From Cordylochernes scorpioides (taxonomy: Eukaryota; Arthropoda; Arachnida; Pseudoscorpiones; Chernetidae), in NCBI GenBank assembly GCA_030710605.1, contig CP092886.1, forward strand, positions 55,767,956 to 55,831,955: a DNA stretch of 64,000 bases. The letters are read 5' to 3'. This document shows positions 23,110 to 34,400 of the stretch, piece after piece. The position numbers were made by a program, and so were the translations under genes. Every line of letters starts with the position of its first letter. Position 1 is the stretch's first letter. The notes under the pieces were generated by a model that was not told the origin of the DNA, searched no databases, and was given only the letters and a program-made list of their open reading frames with translations.

Positions 23110-23428
23110 ATCTATTTTTTTTTTGCTTTTCTCTCGTACACGTGGTACAGGCCATGATAATCATGGTGGGTAGAAGTAGGCGACTTCTTTTACTGTAAGT
23201 GCACCACATGTCTACACATGTTAAGAGCAGTTCGACTTTGCACTTACAAATGTGCCAGAGCCCCGTTTAGTTACTTGCCCTCGCTAATGGGATTGGACTT
23301 TTGCAAGAATCGGGGGCCATTTGGAGCATTTTTTTTTTTCAATTAGAAAAAAGTGCATAATGCGGGATTCGAACCCAGGTCGTAGCAGTCGCAAACCAAC
23401 GGTTTAGACCATCCTTCCACCGAACTCC
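23110..23428 (-). mobile_element. tRNA-derived SINE, copy 2
   Basis: Read on the minus strand it begins GGAGTTCGGTGGAAGGATGG, has the B box GGGTTCGAATCCC, the body blocks shared with 9075-9411, and an A-rich end. It is diverged from copy 1 by scattered substitutions, so the two insertions are not recent duplicates of one locus. Confidence 0.88.
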
Positions 23429-23914
23429 TTTTATCTATAAAATATGTGAACCCAACATAAAAATCCCCCTTGATCAAAAACTCTTGAACGTACAGAAAAA
23501 TGCCAATTATCTAATTAATATTTAAATTAAAGATTAATTGATTATGTCTTCTCTTCTTCTTTCTTATCTCCACTCAATCATATTAAGGTATCAAGCTTGT
23601 AAGTTGACAACCATCATGATTGGGTGAAGTAGAATGCGTCTGCCTTTGTCATTAAGACTGGGAGCACTACTCAGTGGCAGGCCGACTTAGCTCCAAAAGA
23701 AATGGCCGCCTCTAACATGAGGAACAGACGCCATGTGCAGCCGCTCCTAACATGGAGTACAAACGCTGCTCATCCTGTATCCCTGGATTAGGAGCCCTTA
23801 CAGGGTACTATCAGCCGGGCCAGCTGAACCCAGGTTTTTTAGTGTGCTTGTTACTGCTCCCCCTCCTCCTTTTTCACCCGGGCTTGGGACCGGCTAAGGC
23901 GGAGTTATTGATTA
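23429..23914. other. Stretch with GC-rich repeat-like segment
   Basis: About 23640-23910 is GC-rich with CCGCCTCTAACATGAGGAAC, CCGCTCCTAACATGGAG and CACCCGGGCTTGGGACCGGC. The CTAACATG half-repeats and a pyrimidine-rich run suggest a mobile-element UTR rather than an exon, but no second copy is present here to prove it. Confidence 0.35.
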
Positions 23915-24171
23915 TGTTGTGTTAAATAATAAAATGCCAATTTTAAGATTAAATTATTATGACCCCGTATTTGTATCTATAAAATAGTTTTATCAGTAAG
24001 GGGAAATGCAATATATAAAACAACTCTCTGTATGTTTTGAGTATAATATTCAAATACATATTCATCCACATACGAGAGCTATCTTATATAATTCATTATT
24101 TTCAATGTCTGTCTATCAATATATATTATCGAAATACAAATTCCTTCTAATATTACATTCAAATTTAGATT

Positions 24172-24387
24172 AAACTCGTGGACAAAACTAAAGAAAGTGG
24201 AAAGTCTCGATGTGGCAGTCCTCTGTTTTTTTTTTTTAAGGATACAGAGGCAATTTTGGTCACACTTGATTATCGCGTGTGTCTTCAATAAAGGTCACTG
24301 TGTATCAAATAACTTTCAGAGTTATTGTCTGAATCCCGATATCCATGCTAAAAGGTTTACATTTCTTAAGTTTTGTGTATAAGTGTA
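24172..24387 (-). mobile_element. MITE family E, copy 3 (inverted)
   Basis: Bounded by AACTCGTGGACAAAACTAAA and TTAAGTTTTGTGTATAAGTGTA-type ends. Interior blocks match 8.5 and 10.05 kb as reverse complement (CACACTTGATTATC, CCCGATATCCATGC). Confidence 0.78.
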
Positions 24388-24441
24388 TTTCTAATTTTAA
24401 AATAGGGCTTATTTTGGATTGTAATAAGATTATTTATTAAT

Positions 24442-24480
24442 CCAATATTTCGATGGATCAATCGTCCATCTTTTACGAGG
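24442..24480 (-). repeat. Hairpin-GAAATATTGG module
   Basis: On the minus strand GATGGACGATTGATCCATC can fold into a stem and is followed at once by GAAATATTGG. The layout is the same as at 6408 and 28086 but the stem sequence differs. Confidence 0.6.
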
Positions 24481-25089
24481 TTTTTTGTTGTGAAGCACAC
24501 AGCAGGTCGCGTGCTTCAGGTGAGCCAGGACGTCTTACAAGCTTATTCGGCGATAAACCATCTAATATATACATTTTAAACAAATTAAATATAATTGAAA
24601 AACAGTGTAATATATATATAAATATTGATAATTAAGAGATTTCGAAATAATTAAACAAATAAAAAGACCGTAAAAATTGAAATAACTGTGAAATAAATAT
24701 AAAAATAATAGTAATAAGTATAAATTTAAAAATGAAATAAAATAAAATAAATATATAAATAACATAATATTAAGAAGTGTATATCTGTAATGCCACAAAT
24801 AGAAAGATACCTGTAGGCTACTAAAATAAGGAAAGTGAAAAGACACCGATATGACACAACGTATAGCGAGGCGGGCGTCTTTCAAATCACAAGGGTCAGA
24901 CAGTCCTCGGTGATCATCATCATTCCAACTTTCTCTCGCCCCTCGTGGAAGTAGGAAGTCAATACGAATGCTTGACATAACCACGAACAGAGCAGTGATA
25001 ACTCCATACACTCATGGTATCCAATAGAAGCCCCGCAGAAAAGCGAACATACTCCAATTAAATAGAGAAAAATCCACAGAATTTTAACC
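24481..25089. other. AT-rich non-coding stretch
   Basis: Mostly A/T-rich to about 24800, then a slightly GC-richer segment to 25010. The minus-strand frame at 24562-25011 is long only because of low complexity; no domain is seen. Confidence 0.45.
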
Positions 25090-25580
25090 AGGATGAAATC
25101 AACCTACGTCTATTGATCTTTGAGGAAAGCCCTCCCTGAATGCCCAAAATGTAAAATTGAAGAAGCTACTCTTCAGCATATACTGAAAGGGAAAAAAGAA
25201 AGTATTAAACTGCCTTAAATAACACAATCTCCAGGGTTTGATCTGAAGGGAGAAAGAAGAATCCAAAGAAAACAACAGGTCACAGTCTAAACGCCTTCTT
25301 GGCACTAGGCGGTTGAGATAATATTAAGAGATAAGAATATATATATATTAGATCATATTTGTAATATTTTGTAGAGAGTGTAGGAGAACATATACAAGTA
25401 CTTGTACTACAAAAAGAGAAATGACTGTAGGGTCCTAAACTGATGAAGAGAAGTCAATAAGACATCCTGACCTTACTTCAGTTTTAAAGGAGCAGCAACT
25501 TCTCTTTAAAATCCAAGGAAAACAACAGGTCACAGTCTAAACGCGTTCTTGGCGCTAGTCGGTTAAGGCAATATTTAATT
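25090..25580 (+). pseudogene. LINE C-terminal relic plus a 60-bp direct duplication
   Basis: At about 25130-25190 one plus frame reads ALPECPKCKIEEATLQHIL, a C-x2-C...H knuckle of the LINE ORF2 C-terminus; the last Cys is not clear. Just downstream, AAACAACAGGTCACAGTC followed by TAAACGCCTTCTTGGC is present twice, at about 25267-25315 and 25515-25565. Heavily degenerate and non-functional. Confidence 0.5.
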
Positions 25581-28077
25581 GTTTCTTTCGAAGAACAATA
25601 TACTCTCTCTCCACTTCGAACCAACGATCGCCATCCAGAATACAACCAACATATTGTGTCTAAATTAAATATTATACATATATAAGGATACAGGTATCCG
25701 TTCAACAAGATGGCGTAAAGCTATAAAGTATTCTTTCACAATTTTTATTTAAGAGACACGGGCTCTCTGAACAGGTTCTACTAGTCTATTCTAACAGCGA
25801 GAGCAGAGATTTTATTTTAGTTTACTAGAGTAATAATATCCAATACTTATGGAAGTGGTACTTAGCTTCCTTTATAGACAAAACATTTACAATGTGTCAT
25901 CGTTAGATTTACGGATAGATCTTATACTTTTATTATTGCCAAATATTTTATACAAATTCCATACATTTCTTTCAACACTTTACAAGATAATCCCGTTGAA
26001 AATGCAGAATTTATCTGAATAGAATGTATGTTGTAATGGCTATAAAAATCGGAATGGAAAAAAAGTAGATTTTTTTTTTCACTTAGCATTTATTCTCTTA
26101 GCAATTTAAACATTCAGGATCTTCTTGCATACTCCGACCTTGCCTTTACTATAAACAAATATCATATAGAGCTCTCAGTAAAATCCTTTCATGCTTAATT
26201 CCATTTTGGATACACAAAGCGCAAAATTCACCTTTCTGGAGAATTATTCTTTGACAATATTCAATATGCCCAATATGTGATTATTACACGCATTCATGTG
26301 TATGTGCTAACTGAAAATTCTACCATACTTTATTTATCACTATATATATTGTGTGAAATGAAGTGATGCTTAATAACAAAAAATAAACTATTTTAATATA
26401 AAATGTGACATTGTAGTTTCTAAGCAAGTCAATTCGCGTCCGAGGCGTCGTGGCGACGTTGTCATTAGATGATGGCCTTGGCGACGTTATCCGGCGCGCC
26501 AATTTATTTCCATCAGGTGAAGCTGCACCTTGGGAGATATTTACAGCTGTAGAGAATTGGATATAAGGACCTAAATAATGTCGTGTCCAGGCAGAAGAGT
26601 AATTCAGCTCTGGGAAACTACAAGACTTGGCTCAGCTAGCATATGGAAGTACCTTGCATTGTTGAACGGCTAACTGCGCCTGACCGTTAGAGAAAATAAA
26701 CTCTACGTTTACCATTTTGTTTGCCTTTGTGTGTTTAGAGACCTGGCCACAACATTTATAACATACGCCTGAGTTAATGTTATTATCAGCGTTATTCACG
26801 TTGTTATTACGCCTAGTATATAGCCATCACTTTATAAAATAATTCATCATCCTTTGTTTTTTCAATGGAGTCCATCGCTTATTTCTTACCACGTTTATGT
26901 TCAAAATTGAAATAATTTAAATTTAAAGTATATTTTTTGAAAGAGAGAGAGTTCACTTTCAATATTGTTTTTTATTAATAAGCTTATCAACATATTGCCA
27001 TTAACTTTACCTTTCAAGCATAGGAAATATCAATGCTGTTTACATTTTTGAAAGCATTTTGGAGAATAAATTTCTTGTAAATAACTGTCTGAAGGAACGA
27101 GCTACTATGCTGAAAGCAAACGGTTATACTATTTTGATATTCTTTCGATAAAAGAAACATTATTGCTGAAAGTGAACTTTAGATACTTTGTAAACAAATA
27201 AATTTGAATATATAAAAGTTACTTTTTATATACCGAAGATAAATAAATATTTGTTTTAAAGATATGACTTCTATATTTAAAGAAGTTAATTTACGATCTG
27301 TTGTGGTGGTGTATTGTATATATACAATATAATATATAGTTTACATAAAAACACATTGACGCATTCAGTTATTGTTCTCTAGACTCCAATATTTTTGATA
27401 TTCAGAAATGTTATTAAAATCTTTGTCTCTTTGAAGTCCCGTTCAAACGGCGGCAAATATTCCAGCAAACTGTAGCAGATACACCGAGAACTACTTCAAA
27501 GGGAAGAAGATATTGCAAATATTTGGAATATCTAATGATCAAAGAAATATAAGGAATTTTATTTTGACTCAATATATGCTTTCTATGTCTCAACATCAAA
27601 CACAAAGTCCAATATCATTTTTCACATATTTCATCCCTAATATATGTGTAATATTACACATATCCAGATATTCATTTCACATCCACCCAGGGGAAGTTTA
27701 CATATTGAGATATTTTGGAGAGAAAGAAAATACATATTTCCTGACGTGAGGCGGATAACGACGAGGCCACACATGGCCAAACGTCGACACTTTGTTGCCC
27801 ACATTCTGTTAGAATATTCACATTCTATTTCTGACTCGAGATGATTTTTTACATAATTCTTCTTTTTTCACATTTTCTAATTCATACTACGTATTCTTAT
27901 ATCTACTAGGGTTTCGAAGTTTCTATGTAAATTTATTTACAAAATTTATTTTGTCCATAATATAAATATATATATCATTTTTTTTCTCCCATTGAATATA
28001 ACAAACTATTTTTAAAACTTAATTCTTTTGACGTTATATGGTTCTGAGTTTGTTGTTGACAAACATTAAATATGTTA
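25581..28077. other. AT-rich non-coding stretch
   Basis: Contains one GC-richer patch at about 26430-26560 (CCGAGGCGTCGTGGCGACG, GGCGACGTTATCCGGCGCGCC), a possible conserved non-coding element. The open frames at 26320-26502, 27414-27605 and 27513-27749 show no domains. No TE is confidently identified. Confidence 0.45.
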
Positions 28078-28210
28078 TAACACCTTGATAAAGGTTGGCG
28101 TTCAGCTAACTGAAATATTGGTAAAATAAATGATATTTTGATCCAATATATGCCTTTTTAAATAAATGTAAATTTATGTATAATAAAAATATAGCCATTC
28201 GGTTTTTATA
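28078..28210 (+). repeat. Hairpin-GAAATATTGG module with its 3' flank
   Basis: GTTGGC (28094-28099), loop GTTCA, GCTAAC (28105-28110), then TGAAATATTGG and an A/T tail with TTTTGATCCAATATATGCC, closely paralleling an arm of the 5.8-6.5 kb inverted repeat. Confidence 0.65.
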
Positions 28211-28229
28211 TTAATATCTACATTTATCC

Positions 28230-28890
28230 TATCACCCGAGTCTTTTTCCTAAACCGATTTTCTCCGCATTGCACATCTTCTCTTTGCTACAAGCTCACCT
28301 ATCTTTATATCGTTATACCGCACACTCACTTTACATTTCTGTGTGTATGTGTGAAATGTTCACATTTAATTACTCGAGCCTTCTCCTAAAGTATTTTTTC
28401 TTCTTCAGCACACACATTCTCATATTAATATTAAATCTCATTTTCTATGTGTTTATTTATATCGCACATTCAGGTTGCATTTCTGTAAAATGTTCACATT
28501 TTTCTTGCTTACTCGAGATTTTTCCTATTACCTTCCTCTCTTCAGCAGACACAACACACAACATTTTCTCACATTACTATTAGATCTTATATACTCAATG
28601 TTTTTATAAAGTACAAGATTCTCCGGAACATATCAGAACTGACAATAGAGGACCTATTTTCCAGGCCTATAACTACCATCTCAAAATTGGAGAGGAGTGG
28701 ACTTCAGGAATTGGTTTGACTATGGAGATAAGCATCGCCACCGTATTGCACATAAGTTACATTTCTGAGAGAGAGAGATGTTTACATTTCTCCTGTTGAT
28801 TCGAACTTATTTCTAGAGCCTTCTTATTCTTAATCACATAGATTTCCAGATTATTATCTCACTTCATTGCCTTTATATTGAACACAGATT
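28230..28890. repeat. Degenerate tandem repeat, about 150-bp unit
   Basis: The ordered motifs GCACA(C/T)TCA, GCATTTCTG, ATGTTCACATTT, TTACTCGAG and TCTTCAGCA..ACACA recur about four times with growing divergence. No coding signal; the open frame at 28269-28583 is incidental. Confidence 0.6.
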
Positions 28891-29328
28891 ACATATTTTC
28901 AAGATTATTCAAAAATGCATGATATCTCCATTTTAAAACAAAGAGCTTTTCTTATACATTTGGATTTAAAATCGATTTTATCAATATTTTACCATATTTC
29001 TATGGAGAAAAAAAAATAAACGACTATATATTTAACCTTACTAATGATTATAATACAGTGCGACATATATTGTGAATAAAATCAATTCTATATAAAGCTA
29101 AAATAATCTCTATGTTTTAAAATTCAGGTTATCCATATATATATAGATAAACACTAATAAATATTTTAATTGTAAAGTTTTAAGCATGAAAACACACACA
29201 CATGTTCATCAATATTATATAAATAATTAAAAATTTTATACCACCCTCGTATTTGAAATGAGAATTTAATTAAATTTATATATTTAAAATAAGATGTACA
29301 CAAGCTTTTCTTCCAACTATTCCGCGCT
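28891..29328. other. AT-rich non-coding spacer
   Basis: Nothing recognised. Confidence 0.4.
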
Positions 29329-30064
29329 ACTAGAGAAATAAGTAATATTGCCTTAGAATGCTTTACCAATTAAGCATGTAGAAGGCGGAACACTAGTCAC
29401 ATTATAATACTAGAGAAGTAAGTAATATTGCCTTAGAATGCTCCACCAATTAAGCATGTAGAAGGCGAAACACAATAGTCACATTCTAATACTAGAGAGG
29501 TAAGTGATATTGCCTTAGAATGCTTTACCAATTAAGCATGTAGAAGGCGGAACAATAGTCACATTCTATTACTAGAGAAGTAAGTCATATTGCCTTAGAA
29601 TTCTTTACCAATTAAGCATGTAGAAGGCGGAACAATAGTCACATTATAATACTAGAGAAATAAGTAATATTGCCTTAGAATGCTTTACCAATTAAGTATG
29701 TAGAAGGCGGAACAATAGTCACATTCTAATACTAGAGAAGTAGGTAATATGTCCTTAGAATGCTTTACCAATTAAGCATGTAGAAGGCGGAACAATAGTC
29801 ACATTCTAATACTAGAGAAGTAAGTAATATTGCCTTAGAATGCTCTATCAATTAAGCATGTAGAAGGCGGAACACTAGTCACATTATAATGCTAGAGAAG
29901 TAAGTGATATTGCCTTAGAATGCTTTACCAATTAAGCATGTAGAAGGCGGAACAATAGTCACATTATAATACTAGAGAAGTAAGTAATATTGCCTTAGAA
30001 TGCCTTACCAATTAAACATGTAGAAGGCGGAACAATAGTCACATTATAATACTAGAGAAGTAAG
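29329..30064. repeat. 80-bp tandem repeat (about 9 copies)
   Basis: The unit runs ACTAGAGAAGTAAGTAATAT, TGCCTTAGAATGCTTTACCA, ATTAAGCATGTAGAAGGCGG, AACAATAGTCACATTATAAT with few substitutions between copies. It ends abruptly at 30064, where unique sequence begins. Confidence 0.97.
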
Positions 30065-30369
30065 CTGGCTAGCATGTTTCAACTTGGATTCAGTGTTGAC
30101 CTCAGTAGGGTGTTTCAAACCCCTCAGGGCGCGAACCATCCAGCCGCTGTTATAGGTAAGAAAGAGTGGGGACTTTGTGTTTTGGTTCCGATATTCTCAT
30201 TGAATTTTATTAAAGACAAATTAAGCCTATCCTGACCACTAACATGAGCGTTTTATAGAGGGCGTTCTGACATTTTAAAAAATATCAATACCTGATTTTT
30301 TTTCACATTTAATTTTGTGCACAAAGAGTTGTAAAGGGGTTTTTATAAAAATATAATACTATATTAATA
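30065..30369. other. Spacer with an inverted repeat-A fragment
   Basis: A fragment at about 30228-30310 carries CCTATCCTGACCACTAACATG in the orientation opposite to the split copy that follows. The rest is unremarkable. Confidence 0.45.
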
Positions 30370-30524
30370 ATAAGTTTCCCTATGAAGCACATGTGCTTTT
30401 GGTCGGATATGCTTTCATTATTTTTAATAACAACATCTGACCTTTTTATTTTTTTCTATTGTTTTTTCACATGTTAAGCGTATTTACGCAAGTTTGGACT
30501 TAAATACCTATTTCTTGGTTTCTC
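30370..30524 (+). repeat. Repeat family A, left part of a copy split by the LINE
   Basis: Contains GCACATGTGCTTTTGGTCGG, ATGCTTTCATTATTTTTAAT, ACATCTGACC and ATTTACGCAAGTTTGGACTT, and ends in TGGTTTCTC (30516-30524). The uninterrupted copy at 51524-51834 (minus) runs straight from this segment into the one at 35291. Confidence 0.85.
30516..30524. repeat. LINE target-site duplication, left copy
   Basis: TGGTTTCTC, repeated exactly at 35282-35290. It brackets the retrotransposon and lies where the empty-site copy at 51.7 kb is continuous. Confidence 0.85.
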
Positions 30525-30591
30525 GTAAGTGAACTGTCTGACTAAAATATTTTCTCTATTTTTACTAAAGTGCAAATTCAATCTATCTGAA

Positions 30592-31497
30592 ATGAAACCT
30601 ACATATCCAATATATCTTACCACCATAATTTTATGTCTATTAGACAAGAATTCTGAGCCAAATTTACATACTTTCAAGCCGGATACACACGGCGGCAAAG
30701 AGATTTGCTTATCACGTGTGAATCTTTCACTCTCAAAATATTTCCGAAACTTTCACCTTATATGTGTAGTTTTAATGCTCTTAATATTAGCTGGCATTGA
30801 ACAAAACCCAGGCCCCAAGATGTCCAAACAAACGACGTTGGAAACAAGCTTAGATAGGGATAAAGATATCAAAGATCTGATAAATGCACTCACCAAAAGG
30901 CTGGATAGCTGGGGTGAGAGGCTGGAATCCCGTCTTTCGGCAATCGACGATAGAGTAGAAAATATAAACCAAAGACTGCAACAACTAGAGGAATCTTCTG
31001 CCGTTACAAAGGTAGCACTCTCTCAAAACTCCAAAAAAATAAAAGACTTAGAAGACCAGCTTGAATACTTGGATGCAAAGAGCAGAGAAAGGAACCTCAT
31101 TTTTTATGGAATAGAACAAGATAATAACGAGGACTGCCGAGAACGGATACGGAAGGTTATCGAAGAAAATATGCAAACAAAGGAGAAGATAAACATCACG
31201 CGATGCCACCGATTATCCAGAAAACCCGGTGCACCGATCCTGATTGAAGTCCCAGAACAAAACGATAGATCAACTCTATTTAAAGCTGCTTTCAATTTAA
31301 GAGGAACTAAGATATCACTATCGAAAGACTATAGCATGAAGACGAGAGAACAACGGCGCGTTTTGAATGTCAAAAGAAAAGAACTCGTCGAAAGAGGCAC
31401 TCTAGCTAAGCTAAGGGACAACAAATTAATAATTAATGACATAGCATATAAGGTCTGTGATGGACAAATTGTAGATGCCAATGGACATTCATTGTAG
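30592..31497 (+). CDS. LINE ORF1: 2A-containing N-terminus, coiled coil, L1-ORF1p-like RNA-binding region
   Basis: 301 codons from the first ATG; the frame is open further upstream to a GTG at 30529, but without an ATG. Residues 6-17 and 54-67 are hydrophobic (FHLICVVLMLLILA). They lead directly into GIEQNPGP (residues 68-75; 30793-30816), a 2A-type ribosome-skipping motif with the break expected between Gly74 and Pro75. The canonical Asp before I/V is Gly here. An ATG follows two codons later. Residues about 90-165 form a heptad-rich coiled coil (RLDSWGERLESRLSAIDDRV), then RNLIFYGI begins an RRM-like fold, and residues about 215-295 match the C-terminal domain of L1 ORF1p (LFKAAFNLRGTKISLSKDYS). 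The expected role is an RNA-binding, trimerising chaperone. 2A and signal-like N-termini are known in some non-LTR retrotransposons; activity here is untested. Confidence 0.9.
   Translation: MKPTYPIYLTTIILCLLDKNSEPNLHTFKPDTHGGKEICLSRVNLSLSKYFRNFHLICVVLMLLILAGIEQNPGPKMSKQTTLETSLDRDKDIKDLINALTKRLDSWGERLESRLSAIDDRVENINQRLQQLEESSAVTKVALSQNSKKIKDLEDQLEYLDAKSRERNLIFYGIEQDNNEDCRERIRKVIEENMQTKEKINITRCHRLSRKPGAPILIEVPEQNDRSTLFKAAFNLRGTKISLSKDYSMKTREQRRVLNVKRKELVERGTLAKLRDNKLIINDIAYKVCDGQIVDANGHSL
31495..31497 (+). promoter_or_regulatory. In-frame TAG between ORF1 and ORF2, possible read-through site
   Basis: The context is TTG TAG CAA GCA. UAG followed by CAA is a weak-termination context resembling the plant-virus UAG-CAR-YYA signal, although the second downstream codon (GCA) does not fit. 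It is the only stop in 1,439 codons from 30529 to 34845. It could equally be a point mutation of CAG or TGG in a single-ORF element. Confidence 0.45.
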
Positions 31498-34400
31498 CAA
31501 GCAGTTAGGAAACAATCACTTGTAAATAGTCAACCCAACGATACCTTTTCACTGACCTGCTGGAACGTTAACGGGCTGTATAGACTCAATTCAGTTTTTC
31601 CTCTTCTTTATAGTCACTTAGAGAGATACGAAATATTTGCTTTGACCGAAACCTGGTGTGACCATCACTTAAAAAACGGCCCCAGAGGATTCCACTTATT
31701 CGAATCACTGGCAACTAGAAGCTCCAAACTGGGAAGATGCTCGGGTGGAATAATAGTAGGAATTAAAAATAAACTAAAAACTATGTTGGAGAAAGTCGTT
31801 GTAGAGCATAATTGGATATCTATACCTTTCAAGCGTTGTTTCAACATACAAATTTGTTATATATTTACATATATTTCTCCAAACGAATCTCAACTGTCAA
31901 ACTTCATTACTTTATCCAAACATGTCGAAGATAGGTTGGCTAACGGCTATGAAATAGTTCTAGCGGGTGACATAAACATCCGTACCGGCACCTATGGATA
32001 CCTACACAACCCACTAGAACGTCCCTTACTTCTTTCACCTGAACGCAAATCTAGAGACCCAGTGCTTTCCAAACATTGGGAACAACTCATAAACTTCCTA
32101 GATAATAATCTACTGACAATAATTAATGGCAGAACTATAAGTGACAAAACTGGAAACTGCACATTTATCTCAAGTCGTGGCTCATCTGTTGTCGATTATT
32201 TTATTGTCTCATATTCCCTGCTGGAGCACGTTGTTGACCTCAAAGTAGATAATAACCCATACTCGGACCACCTTCCACTAACAATAAACATGTCTAACTT
32301 ATCTAATCTCAAACGAACGAAAGAAACCGTCTATCCCTGCTTTGAAAGATACAGATGGGCACCTGATAACACATCCCTCTTTTCGCAGAATCTTGACAAC
32401 AATCAAGTCTCTACAGACCAGAATCTTGACAGCCTAGTTAATACATTTTCTAAACAAATACTAAACGCAATGCTTGCTGCAGATATGCGCATTAAGGTCA
32501 GACCTGGCCGCCCAAAATCGAAACCCTGGTATAGCAGGGAATGCTATTTAGCCAAAAAATCTGCTAAGGCAAGCCTCACAACCTTTAAGGAAACGAACAC
32601 TGACGTAGACCGCAATATTTATGTCTCAAATAGGAAAAGGTACACGATCTTAATAAACTTCAACAAGAAAAAATATCTTCAGGAAAAACAAGAACTTCTT
32701 AAAAATGCCCGTGACTCCGCAAACTTTTGGAAAACTATAGCTACCTTGAAAGACAAAAGCTATATACAAGGAAATATAACAATTTTAGAGTGGCAATGCT
32801 TTTACAACAAACTGCTCTCTGCTGAAACGACGATAGGAAGCGACCTATCTACTCTCTCACGAATTGATCCTGAACTCTACTGTGAAATCTCCATAACAGA
32901 AATAACTAGAGAAATCTCCAGTCTGGCAAATGAAAAAGCTTGTGGCGCTGACGAAATTCCGAATGAAGCATTAAAGACCCTACCTTTCGAACACCTTGTT
33001 ACTCTAAAAAATATATTCAACAGAATCATTAATTCTGGTTCATATCCCTTAATATGGTCTAAATCTATCATCCATCCTATTTTTAAAAGCGGTGACCGGG
33101 ATAATCCATCAAACTACCGCGGAATTGCCCTTATTAGTAATCTGTCAAAACTTTTCACATCAATACTAAAATCGCGATTACGCAACTGGATTGAAGGTAG
33201 ATCAATTATTCCAGAAAACCAGGCCGGATTCAGAAAAGGCTACTCCTGTCAAGATCACATATTCACACTGTTGTCCTTGATACAGCTGACTCTCAGACGT
33301 AAAAGAAGAAAACTCTATGCTTTTTTTGTGGACCTAAAAAAGGCTTTTGACACTGTTCCCCACTCACTTCTGTGGTCAAAATTGGGTGAATTAGGTCTGG
33401 ATTTCCGCTTTGTTAACCTTATCAGGAACTACTTCGAACAAATGACAACGACGGTGAGATGGAATGGACTATTTACTGAACCCATCAAAATCCAATCGGG
33501 AGTGTTACAAGGAGAACCCTTATCACCCTATCTATTTATACTCTTTGTAACTGATTTAATCAACATTTTTAATGACTCTACTCTACCAGGCATATACCTC
33601 CCTAATTTTGGAACGGTCCACCTTTTGATGTATGCCGACGACATAATTCTCATAGGAGAATCAAAAATCAATCTACAAATAAAAATCAACATGTTGAAAA
33701 AATACTTCGAAACAAATCATCTAACCCTGAACGAATCAAAATCCAAGATAATGGTTTTCCGAAATGGTGGCCGCCCTGCAAAATCGGACAAATGGTTCTG
33801 GGGAGACCAACTGTTGACAGTGACATCGAAATATCTCTATCTTGGCTATCCCCTCACAACAACAATCTCGTTTAGTCAAGTGGCTTCATACTTTAAAGGC
33901 AAAGCGCTTGCAGCTACCGGCGAAGTATGGAAAATTATGGAGAAATCCAGGTTGAATTCATTTGGTTCATCAATGAAACTATTAGACTCGATTATCCTGT
34001 CAACTCTGCTGTATTCTGCTCCAATTTGGGCAAACGAAAAGTACAAAATCTTGGACCAAATTCAGAATAACTATCTCCGACGACTATTGAACTTGCCGAG
34101 TAACACACCAGGCTACATACTACGCATGGAAACCGGACGCTTCTCACTAGGAGTCACAGCAACCAAACTAATTCTAAAGTTCTGGTTAAGAATATTAAAA
34201 ATGGAAAAATCCAGATTGCCCGCAATCTGTCTAGCCCAATTATGGGAAACGTCCACTCTGACGAATGCCTTTATAGGTTTTACAGAAAATTTAATGAATA
34301 TCCTAAACTCAACTGGATTCATGTGGTTAAAGAATTGTTCAGACCCCAATATTCTACAGAAAGCAATACCTCAAATTATCAGAATCACTATAGAACAGTC

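Noticed and set aside
24562-25011. 149-codon minus-strand frame resembling a membrane protein.
   Set aside because: It is low-complexity A/T sequence giving Leu/Phe/Tyr/Ile runs; there is no ordered domain and no conserved context.
30529-30531. GTG at 30529 as the ORF1 start.
   Set aside because: Eukaryotic translation normally uses ATG; the first in-frame ATG is 30592. The upstream codons lie in the 5' leader.
31642-31644. Start of ORF2 at 31642.
   Set aside because: The codon there is TTG, and the endonuclease motif CWNVNG lies upstream in the same frame; ORF2 continues back to the ORF1 stop.
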